Of a DNA stretch of 64,000 nt, positions 1 through 13,900 are shown in pieces; positions within the stretch are counted from its first letter, which is position 1; every line of letters begins with the position of its first letter. The DNA is taken from positions 189,001 through 253,000 of the forward strand of contig JAODUO010000530.1 of assembly GCA_025642075.2 (NCBI GenBank). Direction: 5' to 3'. Made by a program: the position numbers and the translations under genes. The notes below the pieces were generated by a model. That model had not been told where the DNA came from, made no database searches, and saw only the letters and a list, made by a program, of their open reading frames with translations. This stretch comes from Ridgeia piscesae (Eukaryota; Annelida; Polychaeta; Sabellida; Siboglinidae).

Positions 1-3000
1 GTAGTGGACACTGAGTGTGGTGACTGTAGTGGACACTGAGGGTGGTGACTGTAGTGGACACTGAGGGTGGTGACTGTAGTGGACACTGAGTGTGGTGGCT
101 GTAGTGGACACTGAGTGTGGTGACTGTAGTGGACACTGAGGGTGGTGACTGTAGTGGACACTGAGGGTGGTGACTGTAGTGGACACTGAGTGTGGTGGCT
201 GTAGTGGACACTGAGTGTGGTGACTGTAGTGGACACTGAGGGTGGTGACTGTAGTGGACACTGAGTGTGGTGACTGTAGTGGACACTGAGTGTGGTGACT
301 GTAGTGGACACTGAGTGTGGTGACTGTAGTGGACACTGAGTGTGGTGACTGTAGTGGACACTGAGTGTGGTGACTGTAGTGGACACTGAGTGTGGTGACT
401 GTAGTGGACACTGAGTGTGGTGACTGTAGTGGACACTGAGTGTGGTGACTGTAGTGGACACTGAGTGTGGTGACTGTAGTGGACACTGAGTGTGGTGACT
501 GTAGTGGACACTGAGTGTGGTGACTGTAGTGGACACTGAGTGTGGTGACTGTAGTGGACACTGAGTGTGGTGACTGTAGTGGACACTGAGTGTGGTGACT
601 GTAGTGGACACTGAGTGTGGTGACTGTAGTGGACACTGAGTGTGGTGACTGTAGTGGACACTGAGTGTGGTGACTGTAGTGGACACTGAGTGTGGTGCTG
701 TAGTGGACACTGAGTGTGGTGACTGTAGTGGACACTGAGTGTGGTGACTGTAGTGGACACTGAGTGTGGTGACTGTAGTGGACACTGAGTGTGGTGACTG
801 TAGTGGACACTGAGTGTGGTGACTGTAGTGGACACTGAGTGTGGTGACTGTAGTGGACACTGAGGTGTGGTGACTGTAGTGGACACTGAGTGTGGTGACT
901 GTAGTGGACACTGAGTGTGGTGACTGTAGTGGACACTGAGTGTGGTGACTGTAGTGGACACTGAGTGTGGTGACTGTAGTGGACACTGCAGTGTGGTGAC
1001 TGTAGTGGACACTGCGGGTGGTGACTGTAGTGGACACTGAGTGTGGTGACTGTAGTGGACACTGAGTGTGGTGACTGTAGTGGACACTGAGTGTGGTGAC
1101 TGTAGTGGACACTGCGTGTGGTGACTGTAGTGGACACTCAGTGTGGTGACTGTAGTGAACACTGAGTGTGGTGACTGTAGTGGACACTGAGTGTGGTGAC
1201 TGTAGTGGACACTGAGTGTGGTGACTGTAGTGGACACTGAGTGTGGTGACTGCAGTGGACACTGAGTGTGGTGGCTGTAGTGGACACTGAGTGTGGTGAC
1301 TGTAGTGGACACTGTGTGTGGTGGCTGTAGTGGACACTGAGTGTGGTGGCTGTAGTGGACACTGAGTGTGGTGACTGTAGTGGACACTGAGTGTGGTGAC
1401 TGTAGTGGACACTCAGTGTGGTGACTGCAGTGGACACTGAGTGTGGTGGCTGTAGTGGACACTCAGTGTGGTGACTGTAGTGGACACTGAGTGTGGTGAC
1501 TGTAGTGGACACTGAGTGTGGTGACTGCAGTGGACACTGAGTGTGGTGGCTGTAGTGGACACTCAGTGTGGTGACTGTAGTGGACACTGAGTGTGGTGAC
1601 TGTAGTGGACACTGAGTGTGGTGACTGTAGTGGACACTGAGTGTGGTGGCTGTAGTGGACACTGAGTGTGGTGGCTGTAGTGGACACTGAGTGTGGTGAC
1701 TGTAGTGGACACTGAGTGTGGTGACTGTAGTGGACACTGAGTGTGGTGACTGTAGTGGACACTCAGTGTGGTGACTGTAGTGGACACTGAGTGTGGTGAC
1801 TGTAGTGGACACTGAGTGTGGTGACTGTAGTGGACACTGAGTGTGGTGACTGTAGTGGACACTGAGTGTGGTGACTGTAGTGGACACTGAGTGTGGTGAC
1901 TGTAGTGGACACTGAGTGTGGTGACTGTAGTGGACACTGAGTGTGGTGACTGTAGTGGACACTGAGTGTGGTGACTGTAGTGGACACTGAGTGTGGTGAC
2001 TGTAGTGGACACTGAGTGTGGTGACTGTAGTGGACACTCAGTGTGGTGACTGTAGTGGACACTGAGTGTGGTGACTGTAGTGGACACTGAGTGTGGTGAC
2101 TGTAGTGGACACTGAGTGTGGTGACTGTAGTGGACACGGGGGAGTGTGGCTGGTGGCTGTAGTGGACACTGCGTGTGGTGACTGTAGTGGACACTGAGTG
2201 TGGTGACTGTAGTGGACACTGAGGTGGTGACTGTAGTGGACACTGAGTGTGGTGACTGTAGTGGACACTGAGTGTGGTGACTGTAGTGGACACTCAGTGT
2301 GGTGACTGTAGTGGACACTGAGTGTGGTGACTGTAGTGGACACTCAGTGTGGTGACTGTAGTGGACACTGAGTGTGGTGACTGTAGTGGACACTGAGTGT
2401 GGTGACTGTAGTGGACACTGAGTGTGGTGACTGTAGTGGACACTCAGTGTGGTGACTGTAGTGGACACTCAGTGTGGTGACTGTAGTGGACACTCAGTGT
2501 GGTGACTGTAGTGGACACTCAGTGTGGTGACTGTAGTGGACACTGAGTGTGGTGACTGTAGTGGACACTGAGTGTGGTGACTGTAGTGGACACTGAGTGT
2601 GGTGACTGTAGTGGACACTTTAGTGTGGTGACTGTAGTGGACACTGAGTGTGGTGACTGTAGTGGACACTGAGTGTGGTGACTGTAGTGGACACTGAGGT
2701 GGTGACTGTAGTGGACACTCAGTGTGGTGACTGTAGTGGACACTCAGTGTGGTGACTGTAGTGGACACTCAGTGTGGTGACTGTAGTGGACACTGAGTGT
2801 GGTGACTGTAGTGGACACTGAGTGTGGTGACTGTAGTGGACACTGAGTGTGGTGACTGTAGTGGACACTGAGTGTGGTGACTGTAGTGGACACTGCGGGT
2901 GGTGACTGTAGTGGACACTGAGTGTGGTGACTGTAGTGGACACTGAGTGTGGTGACTGTAGTGGACACTCAGTGTGGTGACTGTAGTGGACACTCAGTGT

Positions 3001-4243
3001 GGTGACTGTAGTGGACACTCAGTGTGGTGACTGTAGTGGACACTGAGTGTGGTGACTGTAGTGGACATTTAGTGTGGTGACTGTAGTGGACACTGAGTGT
3101 GGTGACTGTAGTGGACACTGAGTGTGGTGACTGTAGTGGACACTGAGTGTGGTGACTGTAGTGGACACTCAGTGTGGTGACTGTAGTGGACACTGGTGGA
3201 TGACTGTAGTGGACACTGAGTGTGGTGACTGTAGTGGACACTGAGTGTGGTGACTGTAGTGGACACTGAGTGTGGTGACTGTAGTGGACACTGGTGTGGT
3301 GACTGTAGTGGACACTGCGGGTGGTGACTGTAGTGGACACTGAGTGTGGTGACTGTAGTGGACACTCAGTGTGGTGACTGTAGTGGACACTGAGTGTGGT
3401 GACTGTAGTGGACACTGAGTGTGGTGACTGTAGTGGACACTGAGTGTGGTGACTGTAGTGGACACTGAGTGTGGTGACTGTAGTGGACACTGCGTGTGGT
3501 GACTGTAGTGGACACTCAGTGTGGTGACTGTAGTGGACACTCAGTGTGGTGACTGTAGTGGACACTCAGTGTGGTGACTGTAGTGGACACTCAGTGTGGT
3601 GACTGTAGTGGACACTCAGTGTGGTGACTGTAGTGGACATTTAGTGTGGTGACTGTAGTGGACACTGAGTGTGGTGACTGTAGTGGACACTGAGTGTGGT
3701 GACTGTAGTGGACACTGAGTGTGGTGACTGTAGTGGACACTGAGTGTGGTGACTGTAGTGGACACTGAGTGTGGTGACTGTAGTGGACACTGAGTGTGGT
3801 GACTGTAGTGGACACTGAGTGTGGTGAGTGTAGTGGACACTCTGTGTGGTGACTGTAGTGGACACTCAGTGTGGTGACTGTAGTGGACACTGAGTGTGGT
3901 GACTGTAGTGGACACTGAGTGTGGTGACTGTAGTGGACACTGCGTGTGGTTACTGTAGTGGACACTCAGTGTGGTGACTGTAGTGGACACTCAGTGTGGT
4001 GACTGTAGTGGACACTCAGTGTGGTGACTGTAGTGGACACTCAGTGTGGTGACTGTAGTGGACACTCAGTGTGGTGACTGTAGTGGACACTCAGTGTGGT
4101 GACTGTAGTGGACACTGAGTGTGGTGACTGTAGTGGACACTGAGTGTGGTGACTGTAGTGGACACTGAGTGTGGTGACTGTAGTGGACACTGAGTGTGGT
4201 GTCTGTAGTGGACACTCAGTGTGGTGATTGTAGTGTGGACACT
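1..4243. repeat. 25-bp minisatellite, about 170 copies, cut by the window start
   Basis: The unit contains GTAGTGGACACTGAGTG followed by TGGTGACT. Because 25 is not a multiple of 3 and no phase of the unit carries a stop on the minus strand, all three minus frames stay open and translate as a 25-residue period. It lies in the ankyrin intron after repeat 14. Units from 1 to about 1000 are very uniform. Towards the right, a central G-to-C variant (GACACTCAG) becomes frequent, with occasional 1-8 bp indels at 691, 866, 990, 2138 and 3195. The true left end is not in the window. Confidence 0.97.
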
Positions 4244-4247
4244 GTTT

Positions 4248-4730
4248 GTTAATTAATTTTTCATTACAATCATTCAAGCTATATAATGTACAATATATAA
4301 TTAATTGCCACCCCTCCATACCTAACTTCTATATTGATATTTGACATTGCCTTGACAAATTTAAACCCATCTTGGCAAACTTAATAACATAACAGACGTT
4401 AACCACACTTTGAAAACATTAGCATCACCTCGACAGGCTAAACTTTGTCTCAATAAACCAAGCCCTACTTCAACAGACTTAACCTCATCTTCACACAATT
4501 AACCCACATTAGATGTGTATCCAATGTAAGGTGCCATGTCACTACTGGCTATGACTGGACGAGCTGCACATACAATGTCTGTCTAACCCTGTCTTAACAG
4601 ACTCGACTGGCTTCATTCCGTATTGATACTTAACCCAGCAATGAGAAACTTAACCCCGCTATGAAAATTAACCTAGCCTTAACAGAACTTCACCCCGCTG
4701 CAAGTCTTAACACCATCTCGGGCCACTTAC
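4248..4730 (-). other. Intron with degenerate repeat near the exon of repeats 13-14
   Basis: Non-coding intron downstream of the donor at 4730. It holds loosely repeated phrases of roughly 30 bp built on CTTAACC and AACAGACTTAAC, which look like a very old decayed tandem array. No gene is visible. Confidence 0.5.
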
Positions 4731-4928
4731 CCTGGCCTTAGCGTCGACGAAGGCTCCATTTCGCAGCAGGATGCGAATGATGTCAGTTTGGTTGGCCCTG
4801 GCCGCCAGGTGGAGTGCCGTCTCTCCGCGCACGGTCGTCACATCGGGACTCGCTCCGTGTTGGATGAGAAAGATGACAATGTTCATGTGTCCCATGAAGG
4901 ACGCCACGTGGAGAGGACTCAGGCCAGA
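4731..4928 (-). CDS. ANK2-like: Ankyrin exon, repeats 13 and 14 (last exon in the window)
   Basis: A 198-bp exon encoding two repeats, [14 protein letters not shown] to SPDVTTV and [14 protein letters not shown] to AFVDAKAR. The [12 protein letters not shown] and [26 protein letters not shown] text closely follows fly and vertebrate ankyrins. The acceptor is GTTTCCAG and the donor GTAAG. The next exon, expected to begin with an EEQTPLHIASRLG-like repeat, must lie left of position 1 beyond the 25-bp array. Confidence 0.97.
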
Positions 4929-7900
4929 CTGGAAACAGAGAGCTCTGTAACCACCTGTCCCTGTCACATCTATCACTCATATAATATGTCATAATATCAG
5001 CTAAAAAATTGACAGACTTGATTTTTTTACAGCAGCAGTTACGAGGTAATGAACTGACTGAAATGTTTTCAAAACTGTATTAAAATGAACTGGAACCAAA
5101 TTTGTCCTAAGGTTTTAAAAGCTGGGATCGGTAACGTTGGCTATAAATGGATTTGTTGCCGACACGGAACAGATATTATTTGTCTGCAATTTTAATTGAT
5201 AACATGGAATTGAACCCTTGAGAGGTAAGTGTGTTCTTGGCAAGCAGAAGTCGTTGGACAGAGTCAGTTTGGATTTCTTACCTCAGTGGTGGCTTCGATG
5301 GAGGCTCCATACTTGAGCAGGAGCTCCACCACCTTGATTCGGTTCTTCTTGCAAGCAATGTGCAGTGGGGTGAAGCCATTCTGTCAACAAACACATCACA
5401 TGACCTTAGCACCCTTCCAGCAGTGTATCCTGGCAGCCAGACACAACAACCTCTCTGGCACCTTCCCGACCAGTGTGGATAAAAGTGAGATGAGACTGCA
5501 TGGTTAATAAAAATGCACTTTGTAAAATTGCTAACGCTTGAAATGACTTGATTTCCAGTAAACACACCTTCTGAGAAGAATGCAAAAATATCAGAAAATT
5601 AATAAATAAAAAGAATAACAACACCTGACAATAAAAAAGTAACCTTTACAGTTGCCAAACACTGTAAACAAAAGCTTGGTACTGCTGCATATGTCGCCAT
5701 GGAGATGTTGTAAACATGCACTACAACAATATAGCAAGTACTTCAATGAACTACAATATGAGGTGACATTTCTCATTTCCTTATAAATGTAGGTGGCATA
5801 TAACTGCCTACTGACCAGAGCCCTGGCGTTCACTTCACACTTCCTGTCGAGTAGAAGTTTGGCGGTCTTGACGTTTCCGCAGTGGGCCGACACGTGTAGG
5901 GGGGTCAGGTAATCCTACAACACAATTATAAACAATAAGTGACACTCACACGTAGACATCCTACAACATCGTCAGTTCAGTTCATCTTGAAACCTGTCAG
6001 TGCACAAGAGAAACAGCACAGTCAAGTCTTGTAATAATTTAGATTTTTTTGTCACCTATGACATAATAACGTGATAACGATGTGGCTTAATATAAGCTCT
6101 ACTGCAATGCAACCTTTTCTGATGCTCATTACGTCTGTCTGGGTTGTCCACACTTCTTGACACATCAGCTGAGGAACTCTACGCGGCTGAGTTTGTCATC
6201 CAAACATCTTGTTGCCGTTTATGGTAGGATAGTTTGCGTTTGCACCAAACGTGATCGACGTTATGTCAAGTTCAGTAAGTGGAATTACCAGAAATTGTAG
6301 TGGCCAACCTTTATAACCCACTGGCATCAGATCAACCTTTATAACCCACTGGCATCAAATCAACCTTTATACCCCAATGGCATCAAATCAACCTTTATAC
6401 CCCACTGGCTTCAAATCAACCTTTATACCCCACTGGCATCAAATCAACCTTTATAACCCACTGGCATCAAATCAACCTTTATAACCCACTGGCATCAAAT
6501 CAACCTTTATAACCCAATGGCATCAAATCAACCTTTATAACCCCACTGGCATCAGATCAACCTTTATAACCCACTGGCATCAAATCAACCTCTATAACCC
6601 ACTGGCATCAAATCAACCTTTATAACCCCACCGGCATCAAATCAACCTTTATAACCCACTGGCATCAAATCAACCTTTATAACCCATATATAATGCATAT
6701 GATCAGACACCAACTGGGATTTTCTGGATCCCTTCAATACGGGACACGGGCATTTGCATTGTTGCCATGGTGACAATCTTGATCGGCAAACCCAATTGAT
6801 TCAGCCAACTACCAGCATTACAAGATATCAGCCAGGGACAGCACCCTCCAGTCCTGCCCCTGACCTGCAAGACCATGGAGTAGTACTGCTGTGGCACTTA
6901 CCACGGTGACGTCATCTATCTGGGCCTTGTGGTAGAGCAGTAGTCGGGCGCAGTCGACGTGGTCACCCTGACTGGCCATGTGGATGGGGGTGAGACCGTT
7001 CTACAAGACGCAACAAGCCGAAATGTAATTAAACATGATCAACAACCACCTACAGCTGGAAAGGAATTAATTCAACAGGTTCTCATGAACTGGAAAGATT
7101 TGACGGTGAGGGTTCTTATTCAGTTTTGACCGTTTTGGTCATCTCATTTCAAACTCATTGCTTCTGGTTTGTAAATTCAAACTTGGTGAAACACTCACTT
7201 AAATCAGTCATTGTCATCACATTCAGCACATTCACAACTTCTAGTAAAGTAACGGGTCAGTAACTACTGCAATTACATTGTTCAATGTATTACTTTTATT
7301 AGGATATATGTGTTATCATTATTGTTACATATTACCATTAACACAGACTTGTAGCCCGACTGTCCACTACTCACCTTAGTCTTATCGCTGACTGGAGCTC
7401 CTCTCTCCAGCAGGATGTCCACCACCTGGACATGTCCACTGCGGGCGGCACAGTGGAGGGGGGTGAGACCGTCCTGTCAACAGACAATTATTTCTCTAAA
7501 CAAATAAACTCAGTTTCTCCAATTACAAAACTGTGTTACACTCCACAAGTGTGTTACACTCCACAAGTGTGTTACACGCTACCTAAGCCAGGAGTTCTGT
7601 AATGCATTATTTTGTAGTCTAGAGAATTGATACTCCAACATCACAGTCACTTCCAGTAGCATCAGGAGCTTTGGCAGAGACTCGTCTGTCTGTCTTCAAG
7701 ACTGCCAGATGACCAGTCATGGTCGGTAACTGTAATTGATGACAGGTTGAATTTAGAGGAACCAACTGGCTACTAGATTTATTAATAATTCCCATATCAG
7801 GGACTATCACCAACACAACTCTTGGCGAAACCAATCAAATAAATCAGTATTAATTATATCAATGGTTCAAATGCCATGGGTTTGTGATTAAAATAAATTA

Positions 7901-10900
7901 ACTAGCCAATAACGGCTGACTAAACCAAACAACTTCTACATGAGTCATTTGGATGCTAAAAGTCATACTTTTGATTAATTCAACACAGAGAATAAATTAT
8001 TTCTAGCTAAGGGCTGAGTAGCATTTGGTAGGCAGGACACATACGCGAGTCTTTCCCTCGAGGTCAGCTCCGTTGTCCAGCAGGAGGACCACCATGGAAG
8101 TCCGTCCCCACTTACTGGCCACATGCATCGGCATGATGGCATTCTACAACAACAGGTAAAACACAGTGAGTATACCAACACACTGAGCACACCAACACAC
8201 TGAGTATACCAACACACTGAGCACACCAACACACTGAGTATACCAACACACTGAGTATACCAACACACTGAGTATACCAACACACTGAGTATACCAACAC
8301 ACATGTCATCCAACTCACACAACTGATTTACCTCAAATAAATTAACTTGGGCATTCAAGTCTGTCTAATATCTGCAATGAATTTCATATCACTCTAAAAT
8401 TAACCGAAACAATAGCTAATTTCAAAAACAAAATAGTTTTTTAATAGTTTTTAATTTCTGCTAATATTTGGTTTTGTGGATTTATTTTGCTCTATATTGA
8501 CAGGTGTGTGTTCATGTTTACAAATGTGTGTGCAATGATTCCTCTGAGCTCAAGTTCCTGAGATTTACCAACAGCTTTTATCTGTGACAATGACACAAGC
8601 CCCAGGCTCTCAAGAGAGGTGCCTCATTACAATGCCACGATAATAAAAGCTACAATTAGGATTCCAAACACGTACAATATTCATTTTCACCAGACTGTTG
8701 TCTTTTTGCCACATGTTGCATCTGCATACTATGTCCACATATATGAAATCATAGATCAGTTTGCAGTGAGGATATAATCTGGTCTTACCCGGGCTTTGAA
8801 GTTGGGGTCAGCGCCTTTCTCAAGCAGCAGTCCACCAACGCTGGTGTTGCCGTAGTGGGCAGAAATGTGAAGCGGGGTGAACCCACTCTGAAACACCACG
8901 CAGAAAATATTGTAATAAAAATGCTTTTGTGAACTACACTGTTTCTATAGCCACCTTATTCAACGCGAGAATCACATACATATTTCAGGGAAATGCCGCT
9001 TTTAATGGACTCCAGTGTTCTAAGATAGGATCATATTAACTTACAAACAAACGTGCAGTCTTACCAGCTGTTACTACACCACAACTAATTCAACTGATAT
9101 ATTATATTAATAACTTATTATTGATACCATACGGCTATGTTTTTACACATCCACATGAAAAGGTTTAACATTTATTAGTAATATTTTTCATGAATTTCTG
9201 CACATCCTCATTGAAAAGAATTATTATTTTCCATTGTTTACAATTATTGTCTGTTTCAGCACAACATCAATACACCACGCAGCAAAGTAATACAAGATTA
9301 TTTGCGCACATTTCAAAAAAAAAATAGTTTAAGTCCAAATATAAATGCAACTTCCAGAAAAAGCATGCACATTTGTAATGTGGGTTTATTATGAAACTGT
9401 TTCATAAATGATTCAGAAACTGCGAGTTTGGATTGCCGTTATGAAGCAATACAACGAAAAGCTGTTCCATCCAGCAATGCACACAGAGCGACCATGCAAG
9501 CACTTCACACCCTCCTGTAGACTTAACGACTGCTCACACAGACTCACAATCAGCGCAACCAACAAAAACTGCAGCAAACAGATGAGAGAAGAATCAATAA
9601 ACTCCAATTACTGTCGTCGAACAAAAACAAATTTGTTATCGATCTGCATAAGAAGAAGTAACAGTGACTTCCAAGTGGGTGAGAATGTCACCACCCACGT
9701 TGGTGCCACAAACTGCCAGTTACTGATAGTAGCTTAGTGTTATTCTACCATGTATTCAATTGTCTCTAGACACAAGTGACATACTTCATTGTTTTGGTTT
9801 TTAGACATATAAGTGACACATTCCAAAGTTTTCGTTTTTAGACACATAAGTAACACACTTCAATGGTTTGGTTTTCAGACACATAAGTGACATGCCAATG
9901 TTTTGGTTTTTCAGACACGTAAGTGACATACTCCAACGATTTGGTTTTTTAGACACATAAGTGACATATGCCAATGTTTTGGTTTTTCAGACACGTAAGT
10001 GACATACTCCAACGATTTGGTTTTTCAGACACATAAGTGACATACTCCAATGTTTTAATTTTTCAGAAACATAAGTGACATACTCCAATGTTTTTATTTA
10101 GACACATAAGTGACATACTCCAATGTTTTGTTTTTTAGACACATAAGTGACATACTCCAATGTTTTGGTTATTTAGACACATAAGTGACATACTCCAATG
10201 TTTTCTTTTTTTAGACACATAAGTGACATACTCCAATGTTTTCTTTTTTTAGACACATAAGTGACATACTCCAATGTTTTCTTTTTTTAGACACATAAGT
10301 GACATACTCCAATGTTTTCTTTTTTTAGACACATAAGTGACATACTCCAATGTTTTCTTTTTTTAGACACATAAGTGACATACTCCAATGTTTTGGTTAT
10401 TTAGACACATAAGTGACATACTCCAGTGTTTTCTTTTTTTAGACACATAAGTGACATACTCCAATGTTTTGGTTATTTAGACACATAAGTGACATACTCC
10501 AGTGTTTTCTTTTTTTAGACACATAAGTGACATACTCCAATGTTTTGGTTATTTAGACACATAAGTGACATACTCCAGTGTTTTCTTTTTTTAGACACAT
10601 AAGTGACATACTCCAATGTTTTGGTTATTTAGACACATAAGTGACATACTCCAATGGTTATTTGTCCAAAACTGTATTCTGTGTTAGAGCCATGAGCATA
10701 GTAAACAAGACAGGCAAATGAACGGCCAGACAAACAGACTGACAGATGGACAGAGAAACATAGACAGATGAACGGACAAACACAGACGGACAGACAGACG
10801 GACAGACAGACTGACGGACAACAAGTATTGGATGCAACATCATGACATAGATTATCCAACACAAATTGATGCGTACACATCAATGTCCACGTGACATGGT

Positions 10901-13900
10901 ACGACATGCGTCCCCACACTGGGTAAGCATATCACAGACATGCTGACATCTAGGGCGTGGGGTGGGGTGGTGGGGGCGACATGCGGAGGGTGAGGTGTGC
11001 ACGGACAGAGGGTAGCTACAAACCTTAGTGGTGTCATTCACTAAATCTCCACTCTGTAACGCGTGGGCAACAAACACTTGAACATTAATACATGCAAGAG
11101 TGTGGAGGGCCACTTAACAACGACTACGGGAGCGAGGGAAGTCTCCCTCATTCTGCATGCTGTCAATGACCTCAGCCAATGCAACACTCATTGAACACGC
11201 AACAAACATCTCTCGATTCCCTACACAAGGTGGCACACTACTGCCCTAACGCAAAGGCTCAACACATTCAAAACATTTGCCATCTCTATAGGCACTGGTT
11301 ATTGAACTGATTGTCTTATCTCATAATGTAAGAGTTGAAGCTAGCAATATTTAATTCTTCACACAGTAATAAATGTATTTATGTCACATAAACATGCAAA
11401 CTTGCACACACGCATGCACCTCCCCAATTTATACACTATTTCGACCACAATGTCAACAATACATCGACGCTAGTTAGGCCTGATCTAGGAATGCTGACGT
11501 TAACTTTACCATAGCAAACTGCAGAACTTTGGCGAATACTACCCTACCAAACATGGATTGAGAAAACAATATAAACTCACAATAATAGTACACCAGAACA
11601 ATGTAACACTGGGACATTTAGCACATGACAATTTGAAATTTTTTTACTTTCACAAAATAAACAGTGTAAAATGTCCTGGAGATATGAGTGAGCCTCACCT
11701 TGGATGTGCTGTCTACATTGTGTTCATTCTGCAACAACAGTGTTGCGGCTTTGATGTCATCTTTCTTCGCAGCGATGTGCAGGGCCGGCAGACGCACACG
11801 CCCTCTGCTGTCATTCTCCAGCAGCACTGCCACGACCTTGTTGTGACCTTGCTGGAGGGCGACGGCGAGTGGGGTAAAGCCGTCCTGGGCACAGCGAAAG
11901 AAACACGTGAAATGCAACTTCTCTAAAAGGAAGTACACACAAAAATGTGCAACTTCTGTCACTCAGGCAGATGATTAGTCAGGTATGACACGATTATGGT
12001 TGTCACTTTCAACATGGACAAATGAATGACGGACTCCCATCCCCTTCATAATAGATATTATATTTATTTCTAAATTATGGGACGATTCGGGTTTTTAGGA
12101 AACAACCACAGGCATGATTACTATACATTTTTTGGATCTCTGTTATTGTTTATATCATACGAGTAGCTCCCAGAAGATGGTGAACAAAATGTTTCCATTA
12201 CTGGCTAACTCTGGCTCTGTTACTGACTGTTTGTTACCGACTCATCTCACTGATGATGATTTGGCTCTGACAATGACTGACTGTTACTGACTTCAGTAGT
12301 ATAGCTCTGGTTAGCTCTATTACAGCCTCTGTGACTGAGTCGCCTCAGCGGTGAGGCTCTGAGTGGCTCTATTACTGACTGCTAGTGACTGACTATTTTA
12401 CTGACTCACCCCATTGGTGAGGCATTGAATGACTGACTTTACTGGCTGACTGTCACTGACTGACTCTAGTACTGACTCACCCCAGTGGCTCTGTTACTGA
12501 CTGATTCTATTACTGATTCACCTTAGTGGCCAGGCGCTGGCTGGTTCTGTTACTGCCTGATAGTTACTAACTGGCTTTGTTGCTGATTGGCATCAGTAGT
12601 AAGGCTCTGTTTGGCTCTATTACCGACTGACTCTGTTACTGACCGAGTCTATTACTGACTGACTCACTTCAGTGGCGAGGCTCTGACTGGCTCCGTTACT
12701 GAGCAGGAACTTGACGACGTTGGCGTGGTTCTCCTGCGCAGCCATGTAGAGAGGAGTGAATCCATTCTGTGATTGTACATTCACCTTGGCTCGGGTCTGA
12801 ACCAAGATCTTCACAATCTCTTCCTGGCCCGCCAGAGACGCAATGTGCAGGGCCGTGTTGCCTTTCTGTCAACACACAACACAACACACTGTAAACACAC
12901 TTTAAAAACACACACGCATGCACGCACGCACACACAGACAGACAGACAGCAGACACACACAGAATACTAGCAATATCTGGCTGAGATGTTTAGGACATTG
13001 GCAACAAGTTATATATATTCAAATGTAAATCTACATCAAACAACAAATGGACAATGGCAATAGTAGTAGTGCCACAGTGTGTGCCAGTCTCCAGCTAAGC
13101 AGGCTGAGCTATACAGTCATGTGGAATAAGTTATTAAATGGGAAAATAACTTCAGGTTGATATCAGTATGTAAGCTCCAGGATACAGGTTATGGATGAAG
13201 AATCAACAAAAGTTGAGGTCGGAGTGTTTATAAATGCTGGATATACCAGGAGATAACTTAGGATAAAAAAGACAGGACAAACAAACATGGATGAATGGGT
13301 AGAAAGAAACTGCACTGAACCCTATAACCTATTCCCTGGGGAGAGAGCCAGACTGACACTGACACTGACATAGACACCACACATTGGGCCTGGATGGGTG
13401 AATTAATGAATGCCGCAGCCAGACACTGTCTCCAAGGGACACTGACTAGATACCATCCCTCTAGAATTTTTCTGACATCTGGAGTAAACATTAAAAAGGC
13501 TGTTTGTCTCTGTGTAGTTGGTACTACACATGTAGTCATGTACACAGTATCTGTCTCTGTGTAGTTGGCACTACGCATGTAGTCATGTACACAGTGTCTG
13601 TCTCTGTGTAGTTGGCACTACGCATGTAGTCATGTACACAGTATCTGTCTCTGTGTAGTTGGTACTACACATGTAGTCATGTACACAGTGTCTGTCTCTG
13701 TGTAGTTGGTACTACACATGTAGTCATGTACACAGTGTCTGTCTCTGTGTAGTTGGTACTACACATGTAGTCATGTACACAGTGTTTGTCTCTGTGTAGT
13801 TGTTACTACACATGTAGTCATGTACACAGTGTCTGTCTCTGTGTAGTTGGTACTACACATGTAGTCATGTACACAGTGTTTGTCTCTGTGTAGTTGGTAC

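Noticed and set aside
1138..4319. Minus-strand frames of up to 301 codons with histidine- and serine-rich 25-residue period
   Set aside because: Result of a stop-free 25-bp unit. Starts arise only where GACACTCAG creates a minus-strand ATG context, and ends fall at irregular units.
9408..9737. Plus-strand 109-codon frame as a nested gene
   Set aside because: No recognisable domain, no splice or promoter context, composition like surrounding intron.
11558..11926. Plus-strand 122-codon frame
   Set aside because: Antisense shadow of the ankyrin repeat 5-6 exon.
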